Source: Typhlomys cinereus (Eukaryota > Chordata > Mammalia > Rodentia > Platacanthomyidae). From it: a stretch of 64,000 nt of DNA. The notes below the pieces were generated by a model. That model had not been told where the DNA came from. It saw only the letters and a list, made by a program, of their open reading frames with translations, and did no database searches. Positions 51,567 to 63,950 of the stretch are shown one piece after another. Numbering within the stretch: position 1 is the stretch's first letter; each line of letters opens with the position of its first letter. The DNA lies in NCBI GenBank assembly GCA_023101885.1, contig JALPQD010000912.1:237110-301109 (forward strand). The letters run 5' to 3'. A program made the translations under genes and the position numbers.

Positions 51567-54156
51567 CTTGGTCACTATTTTCAAGATCATTACAAGCAGG
51601 AACATAGTTGGTAGAATCAACAGAAAACAAATGTTGTTTTCTCCAGAATACAAAGTTTTATACTCTAGACAACTGAGTAGGATCCTTATCCCAAAGAGGT
51701 GAACATGCTACATATGACTGTGAGTCCTCTTCATTGGATCACTCTTTTGGAAGGGAAAGACATGCATGAACATGTTTCATGGAAACATCGTAAAACAAGT
51801 GTGATTTCCTCCTGAACACAAAGAGTTACAATATAGAAACTTCTGTACGATACTTCTCCTAAAGAAGTGCACTTGCAACATTTAACTCAGAGTCCTCCTC
51901 ACTTGGTTCAGTATTTTGAAAAATCATGGCCTGTGTGAACATGTGCCATTCAAATGTCAAAAAACAAGTATGATTTTCGCCTGAACACTAATGTTACAGT
52001 ACAGGAACTTCTCTAGGACACTTATCCCTAAGAAGTGAAATTCCAACATTTGACTCTGAATCCTCCGCAGTTGGTTCGCTCTCTTGGAAAATCATGGCCT
52101 GCGTGAACATGTTATATGCGCATGTCGCAAAACAAGTATGATCTTTTCCTGAACACAATCTGTAACACTATAGAATCTTCTTCAGGATGCTTATCCCTAA
52201 GAAGTGCACCTCCAACATTTGACTCTCAGTCCTCCTCACTTGGTTCACTCTTTTGGAAAATCAAGGCCTGCTTGAACATATTCCAGGAAAACGTCACAAA
52301 ACCCGTATGAATTTCTTCTGAACATAAAAAGTTACAACGCATGAACATCTACAGGATTCTTATCACAGAGACGAGAAAGTGAAACATGTGAATTTGATGC
52401 ATCCTTGCTTAGTCACTACTTTCACGCTCATTATAAGCCAGAACATAGTTGGTAGAATCAGCACAAAGAAATGTTGTTTTCTCCAGAATACAAAGTTTTA
52501 CACTCTCGAAACCTGTGTTGCACTTATCCCAAAGAAGTGCACATGCTACATATGACTTCCCAAAGAAGTGCACATGCTACATATGACTGTGAGTCCTCTT
52601 CACATGGTTCACTCTTTTAGAAGGGAATGACATGCATGAACATGTTTCATGGAAACGTCGTCAAACAAGTGGGGTTTCCTCCTGAACACAAAGATTTACA
52701 ATATAGAAACTTCTGTGCGATACTTCTCCTAAAGAAGTGCACTTGCAACATTTAACTCAGAGTCCTCCTCACTTGGTTCAACACATTGTAAAATTATGGC
52801 CTGTGTGACCATGTGTCATTCAAATTTCACAAACCAAGTATGATTTTCGCCTGAACACAAATGTTTCAGTACAGGAAATTCTCTAGGATACTTATCACTA
52901 AGAAGAGAAATTCCAACATTTGACTCTGATTCCTCCGCACTTGGTTCGCTGTCTTGGAAAATCATGGCCTGGGTGAACATGTTATATTCGAATGTCGCAA
53001 AACAAGTATGATCTTCCCTGAACACAAAGTGTAATACTATAGAATCTTCTGCAGGATACTTATCCCTGAGAAGTGCACCTCCAACATTTGACTCTCAGTC
53101 CTCCTCACTTGGTTCACTCTTTTGGAAAACCAAGGCCTGCGTGAACATATTCCATGGAAACGCCACAAAACCAGTGTGAATTTCTCCTGAACATAAAAAG
53201 TCACAACACATGAACATCTACAGGATTCTTATCACTGAGAAGAGAAAGTGAAACATGTGAATTTGACGTGTCCTCCCTTGTCAACTATTTGCAAGCTCAT
53301 TACAAGCCGGAACATAGTTGGTAGAATCAGCACAAATGTTGTTTTCTCCAGAATACAAAGCATTAAAGTCTAGAAACCTGTGTTGGATACTTATCCCAAA
53401 GAAGTGCACATGCTACATATGACTCCCCAAAGAAGTGCACATGCTACATATGACTGTGAGTCTTCTTCACTTGGTTCACTGTTTTGGAAGGGAACGATAT
53501 GCATGAACATGTTTCATGGAAACGTCATCAAACAAGTGTGGTTTCCTCCTGAACACACAGAGTTACAATATAGAAATTTCTGAGCGATACTTCTCCTAAA
53601 GAAGTGCACTTGCAACATTTAACACAGAGTCCTCCTCACTTGGTTCACTATTTTGTAAAATCATGGCCTGTATGAAAATGTGATATTCAAATTTCACAAA
53701 TCAAGTATTGTTTTTGCCTGAACATAAATGTTACAGTACAGGAATTTCTCTAGGATACTTATCCATAAGAAGTGAAATTCCATCATTTGACTCTGATTCC
53801 TTCGCACTAGGTTCGCTCTCTTGGAAAATCATGGCCTGCCTGAACATGTTGTATGCGAATGTCGCAAAATCATTATGGTCTTCCCTGAACACAAAGTGTA
53901 ACACTATAGAATCTTCTGCAGGATACTTATCCCTAAGAAGTGCACCTCCAACATTTGACTCTCAGTTCTCCTCACTTGGTTCACTCTTTTGGAAAATCAA
54001 GGCTTGCGTGAACATATTCCATGAAAACGCCACAAAACCAGTGTGAATTTCTCCTCAACATAAAAAGTTACAATGCATGAACATCTACAGGATTCTTAAT
54101 AAAGAGAAGAGAAAGGGAAATGTGAATTTGACTTGTCCTGTCTTAGTCACTATTTT

Positions 54157-56679
54157 CAAGCTCATACAAGCCAGAACGTAGTTGGTAGAATCAGCATAAA
54201 ACAAATGTTGTTTTCTCCATAATACAAATATTTACAGTCTAGAAACCTGTGTAGGATACTTATCCCAAAGAAGTGCACATGCTACATATGACTGTGAGTC
54301 CTCTTCATTTGGTTCACTAATTTATAAGGGAACGACATGCATGAACATGTTTCATGGAAACATCGTCAAACAAGTGTGAATTCCTCCTGAACACAAAGAG
54401 TTACAATGTAGAAACTTCTGTGCGATACTTCTCCTAAAGAAGTGCACTTGCAACATTTAACTCAGAGTCCTCCTCACTTGGTTCACTATTTTGTAAAATC
54501 CTGGCCTGAGTGAACATGTGCCATTCAAATGTCACAAAACAAGTATGATTTTCGCCTGAACACAAATGTTGCAGTACAGGAACTTCTCTAGGACACTTAT
54601 CCCTAAGAAGTGAAATTCCAACATTTGGCTCTGAATCCTCAGCACTTGGTTCGCTCTCTTGGAAAATCATGGCCTGCATGAATATGTTATATGCGAATGT
54701 CGCAAAACAAGTATGATCTTCTCCTGAACACAAATTGGAAGGCTATAGAATCTTCTGCAGGATACTTATCCCTAAGAAGTGCACCTCCAACATTTGACTC
54801 TCAGTCCTCGTCACTGGGTTCACTCTTTTGGAAAATCAAGGCCTGCGTAAACATATTTCATGAAAACGTCACAGAACCAGTGTGAATTTCTCCTGAACAT
54901 AAAATTTACAACGCATGAACATCTTCAGGATTCTTATCACTTAGAAGAGAAAGGGAAACATGTGAATTTGACGGGTCCTCCCTTGGTCACTGTTTTCAAG
55001 CTCATTACAAGCCTGAACATAGTTGGTACAATCAGCACAAAACAAATGTTGTTTTCTCCAGAATACAAAGTTTTACACTCTCGAAACCTGTGTGGATACT
55101 TATCCCAAAGAAGTGCACATGCTACATATGACTGTGAGTCCTCTTCATTTGGTTCACTAATTTATAAGGGAACGACATGCATGAACATGTTTCATGGAAA
55201 CATCGTCAAACAAGTGTGAATTCCTCCTGAACACAAAGAGTTACAATGTAGAAACTTCTGTGTGATACTTCTCCTAAAGAAGTGCACTTGCAACATTTAA
55301 CTCAGAGTCCTCCTCACTTGATTCACTATTTTGTAAAATCCTGGCCTGAGTGAACATGTGCCATTCAAATGTCACAAAACAAGTATGATTTTCGCCTGAA
55401 CAAAAAGGTGACAGTACAGGAACTTCTCTAGGATACTTACCCCTAACAAATGAAATTCCAACATTTGAATCTGAATCCTCCGCACTTGGTTCGCTCTCTT
55501 GGAAAATCATGGCCTGTGTGAGCATGTTATATGCGAATGTCGCAAAACAAGTATGATCTTCTCCTGAACACAAAGTGCAAGACTATAGAATCTTCTGCAG
55601 GATACTTATCCCTAAGAAGTGCACCTCCAACATTTGACTCTCAGTCCTCGTCACTGGGTTCACTCTTTTGGAAAATCAAGGCCTGCGTAAACATATTTCA
55701 TGAAAACGTCACAGAACCAGTGTGAATTTCTCCTGAACATAAAATTTACAACGCATGAACATCTTCAGGATTCTTATCACTTAGAAGAGAAAGGGAAACA
55801 TGTGAATTTGACGGGTCCTCCCTTGGTCACTGTTTTCAAGCTCATTACAAGCCTGAACATAGTTGGTACAATCAGCACAAAACAAATGTTGTTTTCTCCA
55901 GAATACAAAGTTTTACACTCTCGAAACCTGTGTGGATACTTATCCCAAAGAAGTGCACATGCTACATATGACTGTGAGTCCTCTTCATTTGGTTCACTAA
56001 TTTATAAGGGAACGACATGCATGAACATGTTTCATGGAAACATCGTCAAACAAGTGTGAATTCCTCCTGAACACAAAGAGTTACAATGTAGAAACTTCTG
56101 TGCGATACTTCTCCTAAAGAAGTGCACTTGCAACATTTAACTCAGAGTCCTCCTCACTTGATTCACTATTTTGTAAAATCCTGGCCTGAGTGAACATGTG
56201 CCATTCAAATGTCACAAAACAAGTATGATTTTCGCCTGAACACAAATGTTGCAGTACAGGAACTTCTCTAGGACACTTATCCCTAAGAAGTGAAATTCCA
56301 ACATTTGGCTCTGAATCCTCAGCACTTGGTTCGCTCTCTTGGAAAATCATGGCCTGCATGAATATGTTATATGCGAATGTCGCAAAACAAGTATGATCTT
56401 CTCCTGAACACAAATTGGAAGGCTATAGAATCTTCTGCAGGATACTTATCCCTAAGAAGTGCACCTCCAACATTTGACTCTTAGTCCTTGTCACTGGGTT
56501 CACTCTTTTTTTGAAAATCAAGGCCTGCGTGAACATATTCCATGAAAACGTGACAAAACCAGTGTGAATTTCTCCTGAACATAAAAAGTTACAACGCATG
56601 AACATCTACAGTATTCTTGTCACTGAGAAGAGAAAGTGAAACATGTGAATTTGACGAGTCCTCGCTTGGTCACTATTTT
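54157..56679. repeat. Near-identical 840-bp units in tandem
   Basis: Three consecutive units at 54,157, 54,997 and 55,837 with spacings of 840, 840 and 843 bp. All share cttcatttggttcactaatt and acgggtcctcccttgg features (the first only in its latter part). The type a/b region alternates between two versions: gttgcagtacagg with aattggaaggc at about 54,570 and 56,250, and aaaaaggtgacag with aaagtgcaagac at about 55,400. Very recent expansion is implied. Confidence 0.82.
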
Positions 56680-59600
56680 CAAGCTCATTACAAGCTGGAA
56701 CATAGTTGATAGAATCAGCCCAAAACAAATGTTGTTTTCTCCAGAATACAAAGTTTTACAGTCTAGAGACCTGTGTAGGATACTTATCCCGAAGAAGTGC
56801 ACATGCTACATAAGACTTCCCAAAGAAGTGCACATGCTACATATGACTGTGAGTCCTCTTAACTTGGTTCACTATTTTGGACGGGAATGACATGCATGAA
56901 CATGTTTCATGGAAACATCGTCAAAAATGTGTGATTTCCTCCTGAACACAAAGAGTTACAATATAGGAACTTCTGTGCGATACTTCTCCTAAAGAAGTGC
57001 ACTTGCAACATTTAACTCAGAGTCCTCCTCACTTGGTTCAACATTTTGTAAAATCATGGCCTGTGTGAACATGTGCATTCAAATGTCACAAAACAAGTAT
57101 GATTTTCACCTGAACACAAATGTTACAGTACAGGAACTTCTCTAAGGATACTTATCCCTAAGATGTGAAATTCCAACATTTGACTCTGAATCCTCCGTAC
57201 TTGATTCGCTCTCTTGGAAAATCATGGCCTGCGAGAACATGTTATATTTGAATGTCGCAAAACAAGTATGATCTTCTCCTGAACACAAAGTGTAATACTA
57301 TAGAATCTTCTGCAGGATACTTCTCTCTAAGAAGTGCACCTCCAACATTTGACTCTCAGTCCTCCTCTCTTGGTTCACTCTTTTGGAAAATGAAGGCCTG
57401 TGTGAACATATTCCATGAAAACATCACAAAACCAGTGTGAATTTCTCCTGAACATAAAAAGTTACAACGCATGAACATCTACAGGATTCTTGTCGTTGAG
57501 AAGGGAAAGTGAATCATGTGATTTTGACGCGACCTCTGTTGGTCACCATTTTCAAGCTCATTACAAGGCGGAACATAGTTGGTAGAATCAGCACAAAACA
57601 AATGTTGTTTTCTACATAATACAAAGTTTTACAGTCTAGAAACCTATGTAGGATACTTATCCCAAAGAAGTGAACATGCTACATAAGACTTCCCATAGAA
57701 GTTCACATGCTGCATGTGACTGTGAGTCCTATTCACTTGGTTCACTATTTTGGAAGGGAACGACATGCATGAACATGTTTCATGGAAACGTCGTCAAACA
57801 AGTGTGATTTCCTCCTGAACACAAAGAGTTACAATATAGAAAGTTCTGTGCGATACTTCTCCTAAAGAAATGCACTTGCAATATTTAACTCAGCGTCCTC
57901 CTCACTTGGTTCACTCTTTTGTAAAATCAAGGCCTGCGTGAACATATTCCATGAAAACGTCACAAAACTAGTGTGAATTTCTCCTGAACATAAAAAGTTA
58001 CAACGCATGAATGTCTACAGGATTCTTATCACTGAGAAGAGAAAGTGAAACATGTGAATTTGACGCATACTCGCTTGGTCACTATTTTCAAGATCATTAC
58101 AAGCAGGAACATAGTTGGTAGAATCAACAGAAAACAAATGTTGTTTTCTCCAGAATACAAAGTTTTATACTCTAGACAACTGAGTAGGATCCTTATCCCA
58201 AAGAGGTGAACATGCTACATATGACTGTGAGTCCTCTTCATTGGATCACTCTTTTGGAAGGGAAAGACATGCATGAACATGTTTCATGGAAACATCGTAA
58301 AACAAGTGTGATTTCCTCCTGAACACAAAGAGTTACAATATAGAAACTTCTGTACGATACTTCTCCTAAAGAAGTGCACTTGCAACATTTAACTCAGAGT
58401 CCTCCTCACTTGGTTCAGTATTTTGAAAAATCATGGCCTGTGTGAACATGTGCCATTCAAATGTCAAAAAACAAGTATGATTTTCGCCTGAACACTAATG
58501 TTACAGTACAGGAACTTCTCTAGGACACTTATCCCTAAGAAGTGAAATTCCAACATTTGACTCTGAATCCTCCGCAGTTGGTTCGCTCTCTTGGAAAATC
58601 ATGGCCTGCGTGAACATGTTATATGCGCATGTCGCAAAACAAGTATGATCTTTTCCTGAACACAATCTGTAACACTATAGAATCTTCTGCAGGATGCTTA
58701 TCCCTAAGAAGTGCACCTCCAACATTTGACTCTCAGTCCTCCTCACTTGGTTCACTCTTTTGGAAAATCAAGGCCTGCTTGAACATATTCCAGGAAAACG
58801 TCACAAAACCCGTATGAATTTCTTCTGAACATAAAAAGTTACAACGCATGAACATCTACAGGATTCTTATCACAGAGACGAGAAAGTGAAACATGTGAAT
58901 TTGATGCATCCTTGCTTAGTCACTACTTTCACGCTCATTACAAGCCAGAACATAGTTGGTAGAATCAGCACAAAGAAATGTTGTTTTCTCCAGAATACAA
59001 AGTTTTACACTCTCGAAACCTGTGTTGCACTTATCCCAAAGAAGTGCACATGCTACATATGACTTCCCAAAGAAGTGCACATGCTACATATGACTGTGAG
59101 TCCTCTTCACATGGTTCACTCTTTTAGAAGGGAATGACATGCATGAACATGTTTCATGGAAACGTCGTCAAACAAGTGGGGTTTCCTCCTGAACACAAAG
59201 ATTTACAATATAGAAACTTCTGTGCGATACTTCTCCTAAAGAAGTGCACTTGCAACATTTAACTCAGAGTCCTCCTCACTTGGTTCAACACATTGTAAAA
59301 TTATGGCCTGTGTGACCATGTGTCATTCAAATTTCACAAACCAAGTATGATTTTCGCCTGAACACAAATGTTTCAGTACAGGAAATTCTCTAGGATACTT
59401 ATCACTAAGAAGAGAAATTCCAACATTTGACTCTGATTCCTCCGCACTTGGTTCGCTGTCTTGGAAATCATGGCCTGGGTGAACATGTTATATTCGAATG
59501 TCGCAAAACAAGTATGATCTTCCCTGAACACAAAGTGTAATACTATAGAATCTTCTGCAGGATACTTATCCCTGAGAAGTGCACCTCCAACATTTGACTC

Positions 59601-62336
59601 TCAGTCCTCCTCACTTGGTTCACTCTTTTGGAAAACCAAGGCCTGCGTGAACATATTCCATGGAAACGCCACAAAACCAGTGTGAATTTCTCCTGAACAT
59701 AAAAGTCACAACACATGAACATCTACAGGATTCTTATCACTGAGAAGAGAAAGTGAAACATGTGAATTTGACGTGTCCTCCCTTGTCAACTATTTGCAAG
59801 CTCATTACAAGCCGGAACATAGTTGGTAGAATCAGCACAAATGTTGTTTTCTCCAGAATACAAAGCATTACAGTCTAGAAACCTGTGTTGGATACTTATC
59901 CCAAAGAAGTGCACATGCTACATATGACTCCCCAAAGAAGTGCACATGCTACATATGACTGTGAGTCTTCTTCACTTGGTTCACTGTTTTGGAAGGGAAC
60001 GATATGCATGACATGTTTCATGGAAACGTCATCAAACAAGTGTGGTTTCCTCCTGAACACACAGAGTTACAATATAGAAATTTCTGAGCGATACTTCTCC
60101 TAAAGAAGTGCACTTGCAACATTTAACACAGAGTCCTCCTCACTTGGTTCACTATTTTGTAAATCATGGCCTGTATGAAAATGTGATATTCAAATTTCAC
60201 AAATCAAGTATTGTTTTTGCCTGAACATAAATGTTACAGTACAGGAATTTCTCTAGGATACTTATCCATAAGAAGTGAAATTCCATCATTTGACTCTGAT
60301 TCCTTCGCACTAGGTTCGCTCTCTTGGAAAATCATGGCCTGCCTGAACATGTTGTATGCGAATGTCGCAAAATCATTATGGTCTTCCCTGAACACAAAGT
60401 GTAACACTATAGAATCTTCTGCAGGATACTTATCCCTAAGAAGTGCACCTCCAACATTTGACTCTCAGTTCTCCTCACTTGGTTCACTCTTTTGGAAATC
60501 ACGGCTTGCGTGAACATATTCCATGAAAACGCCACAAAACCAGTGTGAATTTCTCCTCAACATAAAAAGTTTACAATGCATGAACATCTACAGGATTCTT
60601 ATAAAGAGAAGAGAAAGGGAATGTGAATTTGACTTGTCCTGTCTTAGTCACTATTTTCAAGCTCATACAAGCCAGAACGTAGTTGGTAGAATCAGCATAA
60701 AACAAATGTTGTTTTCTCCATAATACAAATCTTTACAGTCTAGAAACCTGTGTAGGATACTTATCCCAAAGAAGTGCACATGCTACATATGACTGTGAGT
60801 CCTCCTTCACTTGTTTCACTATTTTGGAGGGAACGACATGCATGAACATGTTTCATGGAATGTCGTAAAACAAGTGTGATTTCCTCCTGAACACAAAGAG
60901 TTACAATGTAGAAATTTCTGTGCGATACTTCTCATAAAGAAGTGCACTTGCAACATTTAACTCAGAGTCCTCCACAATTGGTTCACTATTTTGTAAAATC
61001 ATGGCCTGTGTGAACATGTGCCATTCAAATGTCACAAAACAAGTATGATTTTCGCCTGAACAAAAAGGTGACAGTACAGGAACTTCTCTAGGATACTTAC
61101 CCCTAACAAATGAAATTCCAACATTTGAATCTGAATCTATCCTCCGCACTTGGTTCGCTCTCTTGGAAAATCATGGCCTGTGTGAGCATGTTATATGCGA
61201 ATGTCGCAAAACAAGTATGATCTTCTCCTGAACACAAAGTGCAAGACTATAGAATCTTCTGCAGGATACTTATCCCTAAGAAGTGCACCTCCAACATTTG
61301 ACTCTCAGTCCTCGTCACTGGGTTCACTCTTTTGGAAAATCAAGGCCCTGCGTAAACATATTTCATGAAAACGTCACAGAACCAGTGTGAATTTCTCCTG
61401 AACATAAAATTTACAACGCATGAACATCTTCAGGATTCTTATCACTTAGAAGAGAAAGGGAAACATGTGAATTTGACGGGTCCCTCCCTTGGTCACTGTT
61501 TTCAAGCTCATTACAAGCCTGAACATAGTTGGTACATCAGCACAAAACAAATGTTGTTTCTCCAGGAATACAAGATTTTTACACTCTCGAAACCCTGTGT
61601 GGATACTTATCCCAAAGAAGTGCACATGCTACATATGACTGTGAGTCCTCTTCATTTGGTTCACTATTATAAGGGAACGAAATGCATGAACATGTTTCAT
61701 GGAAACATCGTCAAACAAGGTTGAATTCCTCCTGAACACAAGAGTTACAATGTAGAAACTTCTGTGCGATACTTCTCATAAAGAAGTGCACTTGCAACAT
61801 TTAACTCAGAGTCCTCCTCACTTGTTCATTTTGTAAAATCCTGGCCTGAGTGAACATGTGCCATTCAAATGTCACAAAACAAGTATGATTTTCGCCTGAA
61901 CACAAATGTTGCAGTACAGGAACTTCTCTAGGATACTTATCCCTAAGAAGTGAAATTCCAACATTTGGCTCTGAATCCTCAGCACTTGGTTCGCTCTCTT
62001 GGAAAATCATGGCCTGCATGAACATGTTATATGCGAATGTCGCAAAACAAGTATGATCTTCTCCTGAACACAAATTGGAAGGCTATAGAATCTTCTGCAG
62101 GATACTTATCCCTAAGAAGTGCACCTCCAACATTTGACTCTTAGTCCTGTCACTGGGTTCACTCTTTTTGAAAATCAAGGCCTGCGTGAACATATTCCAT
62201 GAAAACGTCACAAAACCAGTGTGAATTTCTCCTGAACATAAAAAGTTACAACGCATGAACATCTACAGGATTCTTGTCACTGAGAAGAGAAAGTGAAACA
62301 TGTGAATTTGACGAGTCCTCGCTTGGTCACTATTTT
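56680..62336. repeat. Third-level repeat, copy 2 (5,657 bp, seven units)
   Basis: Unit spacings are 872, 537, 841, 867, 861, 844 and 835 bp, the same order as copy 1 less one 840-bp unit. The first 2.7 kb differs from copy 1 by few bases (for example ttttggaaaatgaagg near 57,383 against tttataaaaatgaagg near 50,873). Indels rise after about 59,400. Confidence 0.85.
57905..58073. repeat. Hybrid a/c monomer, copy 2
   Basis: Same hybrid as 51,398-51,566, including the private aaactagtgtg change. It marks the same point in the next third-level repeat, 6,507 bp on. Confidence 0.85.
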
Positions 62337-63950
62337 CAAGCTCATTACAAGCTGGAACATAGTTGATAGAATCAGCCCAAAACAAATGTTGTTTTCTCCA
62401 GAATACAAAGTTTTACAGTCTAGAGACCTGTGTAGGATACTTATCCCGAAGAAGTGCACATGCTACATAAGACTTCCCAAAGAAGTGCACATGCTACATA
62501 TGACTGTGAGTCCTCTTAACTTGGTTCACTATTTTGGACGGGAATGACATGCATGAACATGTTTCATGGAAACATCGTCAAAAATGTGTGATTTCCTCCT
62601 GAACACAAAGAGTTACAATATAGGAACTTCTGTGCGATACTTCTCCTAAAGAAGTGCACTTGCAACATTTAACTCAGAGTCCTCCTCACTTGGTTCAACA
62701 TTTTGTAAAATCATGGCCTGTGTGAACATGTGCATTCAAATGTCACAAAACAAGTATGATTTTCACCTGAACACAAATGTTACAGTACAGGAACTTCTCT
62801 AAGGATACTTATCCCTAAGATGTGAAATTCCAACATTTGACTCTGAATCCTCCGTACTTGATTCGCTCTCTTGGAAAATCATGGCCTGCGAGAACATGTT
62901 ATATTTGAATGTCGCAAAACAAGTATGATCTTCTCCTGAACACAAAGTGTAATACTATAGAATCTTCTGCAGGATACTTCTCTCTAAGAAGTGCACCTCC
63001 AACATTTGACTCTCAGTCCTCCTCTCTTGGTTCACTCTTTTGGAAAATGAAGGCCTGTGTGAACATATTCCATGAAAACATCACAAAACCAGTGTGAATT
63101 TCTCCTGAACATAAAAAGTTACAACGCATGAACATCTACAGGATTCTTGTCGTTGAGAAGGGAAAGTGAATCATGTGATTTGACGCGTCCTCTGTTGGTC
63201 ACCATTTTCAAGCTCATTACAAGGCGGAACATAGTTGGTAGAATCAGCACAAAACAAATGTTGTTTTCTACATAATACAAAGTTTTACAGTCTAGAAACC
63301 TATGTAGGATACTTATCCCAAAGAAGTGAACATGCTACATAAGACTTCCCATAGAAGTTCACATGCTGCATGTGACTGTGAGTCCTATTCACTTGGTTCA
63401 CTATTTTGGAAGGGAACGACATGCATGAACATGTTTCATGGAAACGTCGTCAAACAAGTGTGATTTCCTCCTGAACACAAAGAGTTACAATATAGAAAGT
63501 TCTGTGCGATACTTCTCCTAAGAAATGCACTTGCAAATTTAACTCAGCGTCCTCCTCACTTGGTTCACTCTTTTGTAAAATCAAGGCCTGCGTGAACATA
63601 TTCCATGAAAACGTCACAAAACTAGTGTGAATTTCTCCTGAACATAAAAAGTTACAACGCATGAATGTCTACAGGATTCTTATCACTGAGAAGAGAAAGT
63701 GAAACATGTGAATTTGACGCATACTCGCTTGGTCACTATTTTCAAGATCATTACAAGCAGGAACATAGTTGGTAGAATCAACAGAAAACAAATGTTGTTT
63801 TCTCCAGAATACAAAGTTTTACTCTAGAAACTGAGTAGGATCCTTATCCCAAAGAGGTGAACATGCTACATATGACTGTGAGTCCTCTTCTTGGATCACT
63901 CTTTTGGAAGGGAAAGACATGCATGAACATGTTTCATGGAAACATCGTAA
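59400..63950. other. Cluster of small indels relative to sister copies
   Basis: One-base losses or gains, mostly in homopolymers: ttggaaatcatgg at 59,461 (sister ttggaaaatcatgg), gcatgacatg at 60,007 (gcatgaacatg), ggagggaacg at 60,826 (ggaagggaacg), aaggccctgcg near 61,344, gggtccctcc near 61,480, ccaggaatacaagattttt near 61,562, cacttgttcattttg near 61,820 and gcaaatttaac near 63,533. Sister copies at 50-59 kb agree with each other at these positions. The pattern resembles unpolished consensus sequence. Confidence 0.7.

Larger units (their letters stand above)
50174..56679. repeat. Third-level repeat, copy 1 (6,506 bp, eight units)
   Basis: Measured between identical type d anchors. Unit spacings are 872, 536, 850, 859, 866, 840, 840 and 843 bp. 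The opening unit has private changes gatagaatcagcccaaaac and cccgaagaagtg, which recur at 56,680 and 62,337. It has one more 840-bp unit than the next copy. Confidence 0.85.
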
